From NCBI GenBank assembly GCA_019677205.1, contig JAAMXY010000179.1, positions 1 to 37,345 on the forward strand: a DNA stretch of 37,345 bases, read 5' to 3'. How positions within the stretch are numbered: the first letter of the stretch is position 1; the number at the start of each line of letters is the position of its first letter. The DNA is from Pinguiococcus pyrenoidosus (taxonomy: Eukaryota > Sar > Pinguiophyceae > Pinguiochrysidales > Pinguiochrysidaceae). The notes below the pieces were generated by a model. The model worked only from the letters and a program-made list of their open reading frames with translations, did not search any database and had not been told where the DNA came from. Below are positions 8,552-18,654 of the stretch, in pieces. The translations under genes were made by a program, and so were the position numbers.

Positions 8552-10882
8552 CTACTTGGACTCCGCGAGGAGGATCCCATGAAAAGGCTGGAGGAAGGGC
8601 AAAAACGGCACCTGGCCCCGCTCGCGCTCGTCCCACAGCTTCGTCGTGTACCGATCAAAATAGCCGACCACCTCCTCGGAGAGCAGGAACACGTGGTCCT
8701 GTGCGAACCACTCCTTGTGGAACACGGACTCGATGTTCCGCAGCAACCGCGTCAAGCCCGTGGACGGGTTCTCCTTGCGCACCATGCAGGTCGGGAGCGT
8801 GAAGAAGTCGGCCACCCCGAGGACGCCCTCGCCGTTGGGCTTGAGCAGGGCGGCGGCATGTCGCACGGCGGCCTCCTTGTCGGGAATCATACTGAGACTA
8901 TAGGACATCGTCACAACATCTACAGTGCCCTTCTGCGGCAGGGCCTTGAAAGCGTTCTCGCTGGTGAAGTCCTCCTCGACGATCTCCACAATGTCCTCGA
9001 TGCCCATGGACGCCACGCGGCGCTGGGCCTGCTCGAGAAGGCTGGGGCTGACGTCGAGCACGACGATCTTCTTGAACTTCTCGCGGATGAGCTCCACGGG
9101 CAGGAACTCGAGGTTCCGAGCGGTTCCCCCGCCGACGTCGACCCACACGAGACCTCCCGCCTTCTTCATTGGGAACGAGTGCATAAGCCAAGGGCGCGCG
9201 AGGAGCAGCTTCTCGCGGAACGAATCGTAGTCTCCCTTCTGGTGCGCGTAGAACGCCTCCATGGCCTTCGCATGCTTGGACTTTCCGCCCGCGCGGAGCG
9301 ACAGGATCGACTGCAGGACGGGGAAGGTCACGATCTTGATGCCCGTCCAGAGCTGGTGGACGATCCCGCGGGGCGCCTCGGCCAGGGTGTCAATGCGCGG
9401 GGACGGCTCGATGGGCGTGTCGTCCAGGTGGGCGATCCAGGTGCTGAAGTACATGCCGACGCGGTCGCCCGTGTCGTCCACGCGCAGCGGCTTGAGCCAC
9501 ATCAGCGGAGGAGAGTGGATCGTGTCCGCGTACGAGCGCCAGAAGACGCGGCCGCGAGCAGTGTCCATCTTGGAGGCGAGCGTGTTGATCTCGCTGCTGA
9601 TGTCGGGGATGGGCATCCAGTCCATGTGATCCAGGAGGGAGGCAACCGTGAAGGGGCGGCCCTTCGCGGCCTCGCAGGCCGACACGAAGGTCCCGTGCAC
9701 GAGGTGAAGCTTGCCGGCGTTGATGCTCTCGCGCAGCTTCTCGTAGTGCTCCCGGCGGCAGTAGCGCGGGCAGTTGGTCTCCGTCCAGTAGCCCAGCAGG
9801 TAGCCGGCGTAGAAGTGGTTGTCGCGGCAGAGGTCGGTGTTGTAGATGATGTGCTGCAGCACGCGCTCCAGGGAGTTGGGGCGGTGCGCGCCGAGGTCCA
9901 GCTGGCGCTTGGGCACGCCGGCGAAGAGGCAGCTGAAGCGGTAGAGCACGGTGTCCACGAGCCAGGCCATCATCTTGAGCTGCATCTCGTGGTCCTGCGC
10001 GATGCGGATGAACTCCTCCTTCGGCGTCTCGTTGCGCACGCACTCCACGATCCAGCCGAGGCCGGCCAGGGGGAAGCAGAAGCGCGACAAGAACCAGGCA
10101 AGCTGGCCGCTGGAGCCGGAGTACAGGATGGATTTGCAGTTGGGCAGGAAGCCGTCCCAGAACTCCACGGACGCCGGCAGCAGGTGCTTCTTCAGCTCCG
10201 GGTAGTGCTTGCGGAGCACGTCGATGTCCTGCGACGCGAAGATGGCGAAGAAGTCCTCGAAGGACAGCAGCTGGATGCACACCTTCTTCATGTCCACCAG
10301 CGCGATCTGGGTCACGTTGAAATCCACCGCCGTCACCTCGGCGCCCTCGATGAGGTAGTCCAGGACGTTGCAGCCCGCGGACGCAATCGTGATCACGTGG
10401 TCGTCATCCTGCGAACCAAGATCTCGTGAGTCCGGGGTGTGCCACGGGAAATCGCTTCAACATGCGTGTCTCTTTCGAACTCCGCCCCTGCGCCTTGCTG
10501 CCGCACGCGTCGTTGCGTCGTCTTCCACCCCCTTTCTCCCCGCGCTGCTCCCATCCCAGGCGCAGATACACTGCACACCCGCAGGCGCAGGAGTGGACAA
10601 GCCGCGGCGCGTGCGCCGCCCGCGGCGTGTCCATCTGTCCCGCAGTGCGCGGCTGCCCGCTTTTCTCCGGCCGCGCGCGCTCCGCGCTCTGCTCACCTTG
10701 AGGTTGAGGACGCGGCGGTCGATGCTGGTGTCCTCCCAGAAGCAGCTGTAGAGCCAGCAGCGGCCCACGAACATGTAGAGCAGCGAGTCGTGGAGCAGCG
10801 CCGCGATGGCGAGGAAGGGTACCGCGGCTGCGAGGCACAACAGCAGCAGGATCTGGAGCGGCAGGTAGTACAGCTGCTTCAT
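8552..10882 (-). CDS. BTA1: Betaine lipid (DGTS) synthase, BtaA-BtaB fusion
   Basis: Exon 1 runs 10882-10697, the intron spans 10696-10409 (288 nt), and exon 2 runs 10408 to TAG at 8554-8552, giving 680 residues. The N-terminus has a hydrophobic membrane segment (residues 7-32). The BtaA-like half follows (FWEDTSID at about 48, ITIASAGCNVLDYL, LGYWTETNCPRYC), which moves the aminocarboxypropyl group of S-adenosylmethionine to diacylglycerol. The BtaB-like half (from about residue 440) is a SAM methyltransferase with VDVGGGTARN near 486-494 and SYSLSMIPD; it trimethylates the product to diacylglyceryl-trimethylhomoserine. Such lipids replace phosphatidylcholine in many algae and fungi, often under phosphate limitation. 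Joining at the intron rebuilds the WED...DHVITIAS core. An upstream in-frame ATG at 10933 is possible. A GCGGGAAA site lies about 90 bp upstream. Confidence 0.94.
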
Positions 10883-10969
10883 GGTGTTGGGGCGCCGCCG
10901 TTGTCTGGGGACGCACATGCTGTCGTTGCGCACTCGGGCTGTGAATCGCGCGCCGCCGAAGACCGAGAC

Positions 10970-10977
10970 GCGGGAAA
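10970..10977. promoter_or_regulatory. E2F-like site GCGGGAAA
   Basis: Motif match 88 bp upstream of the preferred BTA1 ATG (it would lie 37 bp upstream of the alternative ATG at 10933). Function inferred only. Confidence 0.3.
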
Positions 10978-11527
10978 TGCGCGTCTGGACCGCTATCCAA
11001 AGCTCGAACGTGGATGTGGGACACGTTGCGACATGCGGCTACGCAACTCCTCGGGGCGTTTCATTTCCGGGGGGGTTGTACGGGCAGAAAAGCTTATTCA
11101 TAAGATATTCAAAATAATAATGATGACGGCTTCAGCGAGCGCAGCTCTGTAGGCGACTTCACCTCCACGAATCTCTAGCGCTTGTGGTGCTGTGATATTC
11201 CTGGATTGGGGTCCGTGGCCTAGGTGGCAGCCACCAATGCTCTCCTGTGAAGACCCTTCTTGGGGACCAGCGTCTAACCGTATTTCTACCGGGGGTTCTG
11301 GTTGGTGGAGGGCGATACGCTGTGGCCAATATCGGCTAGACCTCCGGCGCCTGCTGCGAAACACCGAATCAGGGATGGACGCACTGATCGGTTTACTTCC
11401 TGGTTCTCGGTTCGGAAGGTTCACGTGAAGTGATTGGTCCTTAAGAATGGAAATCCCGGGATATGTGCTTGGATCCAGACCCATTCTGGTTGGCGTAGTT
11501 GCACCCTCGTGTCTCCCGCCAAACGAA

Positions 11528-11630
11528 GATTCAATTCGATTCGATCCAATTCAATTCCATTCAATTTCAATTCAATTCAAGTCACCTCAAATCAACTCAA
11601 GTCTAGTCAACTCAAATCAAATCAAATCAG
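11528..11630. repeat. About twenty degenerate pentamers with consensus AANTC
   Basis: The tract reads GATTC, AATTC, GATTC, GATCC, AATTC and so on to repeated AAATC, with a single one-base slip near 11568. Nearly every unit keeps TC at its end while the first bases drift from AATT to AAAT/AACT types. Confidence 0.85.
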
Positions 11631-11868
11631 TTCCGTTTCAATTAAAAAAATAATAATCATTCAACATATATTATTAATGATGATTTATCCACAGAAATCA
11701 AGTTTGAAGTCGACGCGGCTCGACGGCGGAGGAACGAAGGCTTCGTGTCTAGCTCAAAAAAAAAAACATATCCAGCGGATGCTCTACAGACTCACAGCTG
11801 CCGATGCCCCCGACAGCAGCCATGATCGCTCGCTTCGCAATGTGCGTCGCTCTTGCATGGCCGGGCGT

Positions 11869-11926
11869 GCATCGCTCACGAGCGACCGCAGCATAGCTAG
11901 CTAGCTAGGTCCGGAGCGAGCGATGC
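11869..11926. repeat. Inverted repeat, 9-bp exact arms
   Basis: GCATCGCTC at 11869-11877 and its complement GAGCGATGC at 11918-11926 enclose a 40-bp loop that includes four tandem CTAG tetramers offset by one (TAGCTAGCTAGCTAG). No gene partner is evident. Confidence 0.6.
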
Positions 11927-12312
11927 GGTCCCCCAGCCACCGCCTTGCTCGAGCGACAGCGTCTTCACAATTCTCTCTAGATTCTCACCCTCTTCCCTCG
12001 GACCCTTCCCGTCTCCGTCTTCGTGTTCCTCTCGCGGCTTAGGACGGGGGTAGGAAACGAGCACCAAGCATCCGGCACATCTGGCTGCTTTTGGCCCCTT
12101 GATCGTATCGCAATTAGAATCCTGTTCGATATCCGACCGGAATATTGATATTTTTATTTCAAAATACATTAATTTCATATGATATTTAATTTTGATATAC
12201 ATGAAATATTTTTTAAGACGTTAATTTTGAAATAAAATTAATCTGGAGAGCAAGAACATGGATCGGCCTCTGGCCCTTGGTCCGGAGCTGGTCGGGGGTT
12301 TCGCCACCATCC

Positions 12313-12320
12313 TTTGGCGC
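12313..12320. promoter_or_regulatory. E2F-like site TTTGGCGC
   Basis: Half-palindromic E2F-type motif 79 bp before the EFHC-like ATG. Function inferred only. Confidence 0.25.
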
Positions 12321-12398
12321 AGTGCTCGCAGCATCCGTTTCCTGCCTCGCGACTCTGGACCGGCCTCCTTGCTCTGCATTGGGTCCTCGGAAGCAGCC

Positions 12399-15381
12399 AT
12401 GGCGTCGGCAGCTCCGCTGCCATGCGTGCCGGGCATGCGCCGCGAGCTGGCCGGCTACATGCAGGCGCAGCTCTACGGAGGCGGCCGGGCCCCCAGGAGC
12501 CACGTGCTGGAGGCGGAGATGATGAACTCAGGTGCGGAGCCTCGGGGCCGAAAGCGCCATGAAGGGCAGCCCAGGGAGAGTTCAAGACGCCTCACACCAG
12601 AATTCCTTGGTGCTCATCAGGGAGGTCTCTGCGAGTCGCTGAGAGCCGCTTGGGAACGACGCTGCAGACCTCCCAGAGCGAGCCGCTCTTGGACCGCCGC
12701 TTCTTCGACAGCAGGGCCTCGGCGGGCCCCGAGACGGACTCCCCGCCTCGCGGCGCGGCGCTGCAGCGGGAGGGCAGCGAGACGGTGCTCCGCTTCTTCA
12801 CGTACTACCAGGAGCCTCTGGAGGACTACTTCGAGTCCTCCCATGTGACCGTGCGGCGCTGCATCGTCAACTTCTTCATCGCGGATGGCACGCTGTCCAT
12901 CGACGAGCCGAAGATCCCCAACAGCGGCATCGACCAGGGCCGCTTCATGTGCCGCACGCTCGTCCTCAAGGACGGCCGAGCTCCCTTCGAGGTCTCCGAC
13001 TTCCACATCGGAGCGGACATCAACATCTTCGGGCGCGTGTTCAAGATCGTCGACGCGGACACGTCCACTCGACGCTTCTTTGACGACAGAGGCCTGGAGC
13101 TGGCGGACCCGCTGCCGTATCCGGTGGCCGGGAAGGGCAAGCCGGCGGCGCGCAGCCTTGGTCCTCGCCACGACAAGGGCCAATTCTTCAATCGCGACCG
13201 CAAGGTGCTGCAGTTCTTCTGCACGTGGCAGGACGATCGCACGTACGGCGAATGCCGCGACTACATCCTCCACTACTACCTCCTGAACGACACGGTGGAG
13301 ATCCGCGAGGTCTTTGCGCAGGGCCGCACGAACTTCCCCGTGATGCTGCGGCGTCAGAAGCTGCCCAAGAACTCCTTCATCGTGCCCAGCGGCATCTCCG
13401 GCGCCATCGACCACCCCGATGAGCAGCGGCCGCAGTTCGACTTCTACACCTACCAGGACTTCCACGTGGGGAAGACCATCGACGTGTACGGGCGGCCCAT
13501 GCTGCTCAAGTCCTGCGACGCCTCCACATGGGAGTGGTACCTGAAGCACGGCATCGACCAGGGCAAGCTGCGCCTGGCGGAGACCGACGCCAACGCCAAC
13601 GGCAACGCGGTGCACATCCCCACGTACAACGGCTTCGGCAGCGAGGACGACCTCTTCGCCATGTGCCTCAGCCTGGAGCCGGCGATGACCGACCACAAGA
13701 TCGAGGAGTACAACCGCTTCATGAGGGGCGACAAGAAGGTGCTGCGCTACCTGGCTCGTCTCCAGCACGGCGCCGGCGCCGACGCGCGGCGGGAGTTCGT
13801 CATCAACTACTTCCTGGCCGACGACGTCATCAGCGTGTACGAGCCGCCGATCCGCAACAGCGGCGTCGTCGGGGGGCTCTTCCTCATGCGCGGCCGCTAC
13901 AAGAAGCACATCCCCGCCAAGGGCCTGCTGGGCAACATCGACCTTCCCGTCGGGGGCGGAAAAGGCGGCCGTGGAGGTTGCCTCTCGCGCTGGCTGGTAC
14001 CCACGGACTTCTTCCCCGGCGCGGTCATCACCTTCGAGCACGGCCAGACCGGGCAGGTGCTCTCCACGTTCAAGGTCGTGGGCTACGATGAGTACACGCG
14101 GAAGATCGTCGAGGGCGACCGCGCCCTCTTTCCGCAGCCACAGGTGAGCCGGCGCTCCATCCTGCCGAGGTGCCCGTACCCATGCCTCTTACGCTGACGC
14201 GACGCTTCTTTGGGAAACCCGTCGGTGAACACCTCCGGACCGCGTAGGTCGACCTGCTCACCATGCGCCTCGCCGAGATCCTCATGAGCGCGCGCCTGAA
14301 CGTGCGCAAGGAGTTCCAAGAACGATTCCCGTCCGGCGTGGTGTCCAAGGCAGCCTTTGAGGCGCTGCTGGAGGAGCTGGAGAGCGTCGGAGAGAGGGAC
14401 CTGCAGCGTCCCAAGGCGCTGTCGCCCAGCGATCGCAAGGCGCTCGTGGGGCACTACGCCAACACGTACGGCGACGACTCCATCATGTACGAGGACTTCT
14501 GCGACATGCTGGCACTCGCATCCCCCCGCACCGCTCGCGATCAGGACAGCGATCGGCAGAACTCGCACCTGTACGGCTACGACGAGCGCATCTTCCTGCT
14601 GCTCCGCGGCTTCTTCAGCTGCAACGAGCTCAGCTCGCTGCGCCGCCTGTTCCGCGAGGCCGACAAGGACGGCAGCGGCTTCGTGTCCCAGGACGACATG
14701 CACAACGTGCTTCGCGAGATCAAGCTGCACACCATCCTCACCCGCAGCAACACGGACACCCTCCGCGTGAAGTACGATACCCGTGGGAACGGCACCCTGG
14801 ACTACAACGCGTTCTGCAACGCCGTGCACCCGGCCAACTTCGAGGAGGCCGTGCAGGCCTCCATCGCGCGCGTACTCCGCTCCAAGCAGGCGCAGGCCAA
14901 CCTCAGCGGCATCCCCACGCTGCGCAGCTACCTGTCCGGCGTGAACGACCTGCGACGAACCTTCGCCGGGGACCAGAAGGCGCAGCTCGTGGAAGCGATG
15001 AAGGCCTTCTCCAGCGCCTTCTCTCGCTTCCAGCGGAAGCGCCTGCTGCACAAGCTGCTCATGGCGCACGACACGACCAACATGGGCCTCACGGTGGCGA
15101 GCTCCTTCGACTACGCCGTGTCGGAGGTCAAGGCCGAGTGCTTCGTGGACTTCGACGTCCGGAGCCAGCAGTTCTTGGTCAAGTACTTCTTCCCGTCGCC
15201 GTCCAGCCGCTGCAACTATGACGACCTGCTCACCGCCGTCTTCGAGCGCAACGTTAGCATGGCGGAGAGGGTGAGGGAGAGCGGTGTCATCGAGGGGAAC
15301 AAGAATCGGGTCAGCTTCAAGACGGAGGACTCGTCTCGGGCACGAGACTTCGGCGGCACCCTGAACCTCTTTAATCCATAG
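12399..15381 (+). CDS. EFHC1: EFHC1/Rib72-like axonemal protein: three DM10 domains plus extended EF-hand tail
   Basis: Exons 12399-12531, 12621-14143 and 14248-15381 (TAG) give 929 residues. An N-terminal LPCVPG motif resembles the LPFLPG start of EFHC proteins. Three DM10 domains follow at about 97-197, 236-350 and 417-540, each ending in the DxDxxTxxxF/Y type signature (VDADTSTRRFF, SCDASTWEWY, YDEYTRKIVE), with FYTYQDF and YNGFG joints as in EFHC1. The C-terminal 377 residues carry a canonical EF loop DKDGSGFVSQDD (691-702), a second degenerate one (YDTRGNGTLDY) and further paired helices. Rib72/EFHC1 line the inside of doublet microtubule protofilaments. EFHC1 and Rib72 are near 640 residues, so this tail is about 290 residues longer. 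The first junction is less certain than the second because the N-terminal region is poorly conserved. Confidence 0.92.
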
Positions 15382-15475
15382 ACATCAACTTCGTACAGCG
15401 ATGGGCGCGAGCCAGCCTCGGCCCCTGGGCATGCGTGCGTATCAAGAAAGAGAGACAATCTGGTTCTTGAAGCCT

Positions 15476-16737
15476 CTATCCTATCTGAGCGGTGCTCCGG
15501 CGCCGTGCGTTGTGGGAGATGTCCTTCACTTGCCTCGGCGCCACACTCGCGCTACCCTCGCTGATGCGGTGCAGGTCACTCTGGTCGAACTGGAGCAGCA
15601 TCGCGAGCACGGGGAACAGGACCTTGCGCTCCGAGCTGCCCGCGGGGAAGCTGAGATACTCGACGAGCACGTTCTTGAGGTACTCGGCGTTCACGCCGCC
15701 GGACACCTCGCGATGCTGCCGCGTCTGGATCGTCTCGATGTCCCGCCGCAGCGCCAGCATCTTGTTCGTGAGGTTGGCAAGCTCCAAGTCCTTCGCCTCC
15801 ACCACCGCCTGCAGCCGCGCCAGAGCGATGTCGCGGTTCTCCGCCTCGCGCTGTGCCTCGGCGTCCCGATTCGCCTGCGCCCGCGCGATCTCCATCACCT
15901 GGCGGTTCTCGGGGCTGCCATGCTCCAGCGTCTCCTTCATCTCCGCATTCTCCTGTGGCACCAAAGCCAAAGCCCCCCCGGATGCACTGAGTCACCAAGA
16001 AAACAACATACAACAAGAGACCAAAAACCAGCAAAAAACAAATCGGAGAAACAGCAAAAAAACAAAGCGGCGAAACCGGAAGGAAAAGCCCGGTGACGCA
16101 CCGCTTCCAACGCCCGTAGCTGCTCGTCCCGCTCTGCTAGCAGCTTCCGCGCCGCCGCCGACTTGCGCGCAGCTTCCTGACGCTGTTCCTCCATGGCGGC
16201 CTCGTGCATGCTGTGCACCCGCTCGATGTCCGCGCGCAGTGCCGCGATCTCCTCTCGATGCCTTCGCTCCTGCGTGCCTTTTCCGCCGCGAATTTCCTCC
16301 AATTCGCGCCGCAGTCGTTCCAGCTCATGCTTCTCGAGCTGGAGTCTGTCGCGGGTGTCGCGCAGCTCCAGGTCCTGCGCGGCGCAGGTACTCTCCAACT
16401 GAACTCTGCGGCGCTCCGCCGCTTCTCTGTCCGCCTGCGCCGCCTCCAGCGCCTCTCTGTCCTTCGCCGCCGACGCGATCTTCACCGCCGACAGCGCCGC
16501 AGCCTCCGCCTTGTCGCGGAGCTCTGCCTGAACGCGGGCCAGCGCGGCGGCGGCCGCGCTGGCCTTGTCCTCGGCCGCCTGCAGCCGCGCCTGGAGCGCG
16601 CCGGAGCGCGTCTCCGCCTCTCTGGCGCGGCGCTCCGCCTCTCGCTGCGCCGCCTCGGCGGCCTCCTGGCGCGCGCGGAGCTTGAGGGCCAGCTGGAGAG
16701 GCACGGACTCTTTCTTGGCCTCATTGGGGGCCGACAT
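15476..16737 (-). CDS. GRIP-domain golgin (Golgi coiled-coil tether)
   Basis: Exon 1 runs 16737-16102 (212 codons), the intron spans 16101-15953 (149 nt), and exon 2 runs 15952 to TAG at 15478-15476, giving 370 residues. Nearly the whole protein is an Ala/Glu/Arg-rich coiled coil. Residues about 297-343 form a GRIP domain: VNAEYLKNVLVEYLSF, then RKVLFPVLAMLLQFDQSDLHRI. Tyr303 is the conserved Tyr that contacts Arl1-GTP at the trans-Golgi. Golgins of this class tether endosome-derived vesicles. The protein is short compared with animal GRIP golgins (700 residues or more). The intron is A/C-rich on the plus strand, giving a long pyrimidine tract for splicing. An ATG three codons upstream (16746) is an alternative start. 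Its stop faces the EFHC-like stop at 94 bp. Confidence 0.88.
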
Positions 16738-17163
16738 GCTGCGCACGCGCGGCGGGACGGAAAGGACAGGGAGGACTTAACGAGAGACGGACTGGTTTCG
16801 ATACGGGGCGGAAGGAAGGAGCGACCACGCGACGAGTTTTGGGTTCTTTTTCCGAGGTTCTTCCTCCGCGGGCGGAGGGTTTTGGTGTCTCTCCTTTCTC
16901 TTTTCTCTCGCAGTTGAGGGGTGGCAGAAGGATGCCCTGCCCCTTGTGGCTTGCGATGCGCAGGATGCGGACGTGGACTGTCTTTTGCCGTCTTGCGGCA
17001 TTGGCCACGGGCGGCCAAGGCCAAGGGCAGCCAAGGCCAAGGGCGGCCAAAGAACCGCTGGAGAGAGAACTCCAAAACAAGAAGGAAACAACACAAACAG
17101 AGACACATCCACACACAAGCCAAGGTAGTAAACTTTTCATGGCAACTGCGGGGGATCTAGCGT
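16738..17163. other. Intergenic, 426 bp, with a 16-bp tandem repeat
   Basis: The gap lies between the golgin start and the dioxygenase stop on the same strand. It contains 2.6 copies of a 16-bp unit (17010-17050). No gene is seen. Confidence 0.45.
17010..17050. repeat. 16-bp tandem repeat, 2.6 copies
   Basis: Unit GGCGGCCAAGGCCAAG, with one G-to-A change in the second copy. Downstream of the dioxygenase gene. Confidence 0.85.
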
Positions 17164-18558
17164 CTAGAGCTCGTTCGCGGGTCCGGTGACGGGCTGTCCC
17201 GCGGAGGCCGGCGCGTTGAGGTTCTTCCATAGGTTGTACAGGTCGTCGACGTTGTGCATCTCGTATCTCTTCTCCGGGGAGCCCGACGTCATCAGATCCG
17301 GGCTGAGGCCGCCGTCTCGGCTGTACCATTGCGCGTCGCCGACGGGCCGGTAGTGCACGAAGAGGTTGACGTAGTGGTCCCCCATCAGCGGCCGCATGCG
17401 CCCGTGGAGGCAGGCGGCGGACTCGTAGAACACGACCTCGCCTGGCTTCATGGCGATGAAGTGGGTCTCGTCGAAGTGGTTGTTGATCTCGACGTTCCAG
17501 TCCTCCCGCATGTTCTGCTGGTCGATGTTGACGATCATGCTGAGCGCATGCGTGGCCTCGCGGTCGACGTGCATGATGAGGCGCGAGCCGTTGTTGTACC
17601 GTCGCAGGCCGTAGATGTCGGTCGGTTCCAGCGGCTCCGAGTTGAACCACTCCTGGACCATGGGCATGAGCATCTGCTGCCACTGGCGCTTGAGGCGCCA
17701 GGGCGGGATGAGGATGTCCACGTCGGCCTCCCACCAGTTCACGAAGACGCCGCCGGAGATGTCCCACTGCTCGCGCACGAAGGACCGGCGGTTGTTGTGG
17801 TAGTACGCCCCAATGGAGCCCCACACGTCCGGCGGCAGGTGGCCGCGCCCGAAGCCCAGCGGACTGTACTTCTTCTGGACCTTGTCGTGGCGGCGCCACT
17901 CGTTCTGGAACACGCGCTCGAAGTGCGAGTCCGGGAAGGTGGTGGAGCCGACGCGCGTGTCGTTCTCTCCGACCACGTAGACTCCCTGGCGCACGATGTG
18001 CAGCGTGTCGATCAGCTCTCCGGCATCGTTGCGCACCACGAAGCGGTGGCCCAGGAACGACGTGATCCACATGATCTTCTTCTCGCCGTAGTCCAGAACG
18101 CCGTTGCGCCGCTCCTCTCCCGTGCCGGGGTTCAGCCAGAAGAGCTGCAGCTTCTGGCCCTCGAAGTTGGACACGAAGCCCACCTCGAGGGTGTCGCACT
18201 GGCGCTGCAGAGCGGCGCCGATGCTGCGCGGCGAGCCCACGGACACCGCCTTGTTCCAGTGCGGCACCAGGTCCACGCGCGTGCCCATCTCCAGGCACAC
18301 CATCTGCGCGCACGCGGACGCCTGCTCCACGTCAAGCCCGAGCGCACTCGCCAGCGAGCCGCTCGCAAGCGCCGACGGCCGCAGCTCGGCGTCCGCAGCG
18401 GCGGCCTCCGCGTCGCAGTTGGCGTTGAAGAGCACCAGGTGCTGCAGAAGATGGCCCTCCGAATCGAGCGGCAGCTGCTCCAACTCGCTGTACGTGGCTG
18501 GCGCGCCGCGCGCGAGCGCCGCGCACGCAAGCGCGAGCAGCAGCCTGACTTCGCGCAT
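17164..18558 (-). CDS. Secreted 2OG-Fe(II) dioxygenase (prolyl 4-hydroxylase-like) with VHL-beta-like N-terminal domain
   Basis: Single exon, 464 residues, ATG at 18558 and TAG at 17166-17164. Residues 1-19 form a signal peptide. Residues about 124-197 resemble the beta domain of the von Hippel-Lindau protein: an F-W-L-N strand (139-143), then ITSFLGHRF and VVRNDAGE, parallel to VWLN, HSYRGHLW and LFRDAG of VHL. The residues that hold hydroxyproline in VHL appear kept at W141, S167 and H171, with F173 in place of the second Trp. Residues about 320-405 form a double-stranded beta-helix oxygenase: iron ligands HVD (330-332) and H385 (CLHGRMRP), with VNLFVHYRP closing the fold. It probably hydroxylates proteins in the secretory pathway, such as cell-wall glycoproteins. 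The oxygenase class and signal peptide are clear; the prolyl substrate and the VHL relation are inferred. Confidence 0.8.
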   Translation of the reverse strand: MREVRLLLALACAALARGAPATYSELEQLPLDSEGHLLQHLVLFNANCDAEAAAADAELRPSALASGSLASALGLDVEQASACAQMVCLEMGTRVDLVPHWNKAVSVGSPRSIGAALQRQCDTLEVGFVSNFEGQKLQLFWLNPGTGEERRNGVLDYGEKKIMWITSFLGHRFVVRNDAGELIDTLHIVRQGVYVVGENDTRVGSTTFPDSHFERVFQNEWRRHDKVQKKYSPLGFGRGHLPPDVWGSIGAYYHNNRRSFVREQWDISGGVFVNWWEADVDILIPPWRLKRQWQQMLMPMVQEWFNSEPLEPTDIYGLRRYNNGSRLIMHVDREATHALSMIVNIDQQNMREDWNVEINNHFDETHFIAMKPGEVVFYESAACLHGRMRPLMGDHYVNLFVHYRPVGDAQWYSRDGGLSPDLMTSGSPEKRYEMHNVDDLYNLWKNLNAPASAGQPVTGPANEL

Positions 18559-18647
18559 GGTCCGGACGGAAGAGCGCGCTCTGCGGCGAAGGAAGAGCGC
18601 GCGCGACTTGGGTTTTGCCTTCCGCCAAGCCCAGAAGCCCGGAAAGC

Positions 18648-18654
18648 GCGGGAA
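18648..18654. promoter_or_regulatory. E2F-like site GCGGGAA
   Basis: Motif within AAAGCGCGGGAACT, 90 bp upstream of the dioxygenase start. Function inferred only. Confidence 0.25.

Larger units (their letters stand above)
10883..12398. other. Divergent intergenic region of BTA1 and EFHC-like gene, 1.5 kb
   Basis: The largest gap in the window. It contains a GCGGGAAA site (10970), a pentamer-phased tract (11528-11630), AT-rich stretches (11090-11125, 11640-11695, 12110-12245), a 9-bp inverted repeat (11869/11918) with a CTAG run inside, and a TTTGGCGC site (12313). Frames in it carry no domain I recognise. Confidence 0.45.

Noticed and set aside
8579-10429. 616-codon plus-strand frame opposite BTA1
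   Set aside because: Fully antisense to a confirmed enzyme; His/Glu/Leu/Val-rich shadow composition with no domain.
11098-11484. 128-codon minus-strand frame and the facing plus-strand frame at 11192
   Set aside because: I compared the stretch with common small nuclear and signal-recognition RNAs from memory of their key motifs and saw no match, and the protein frames have no domain.
12617-14041. 474-codon minus-strand frame opposite the EFHC-like gene
   Set aside because: Antisense shadow of a confirmed three-domain protein; no motif of its own.
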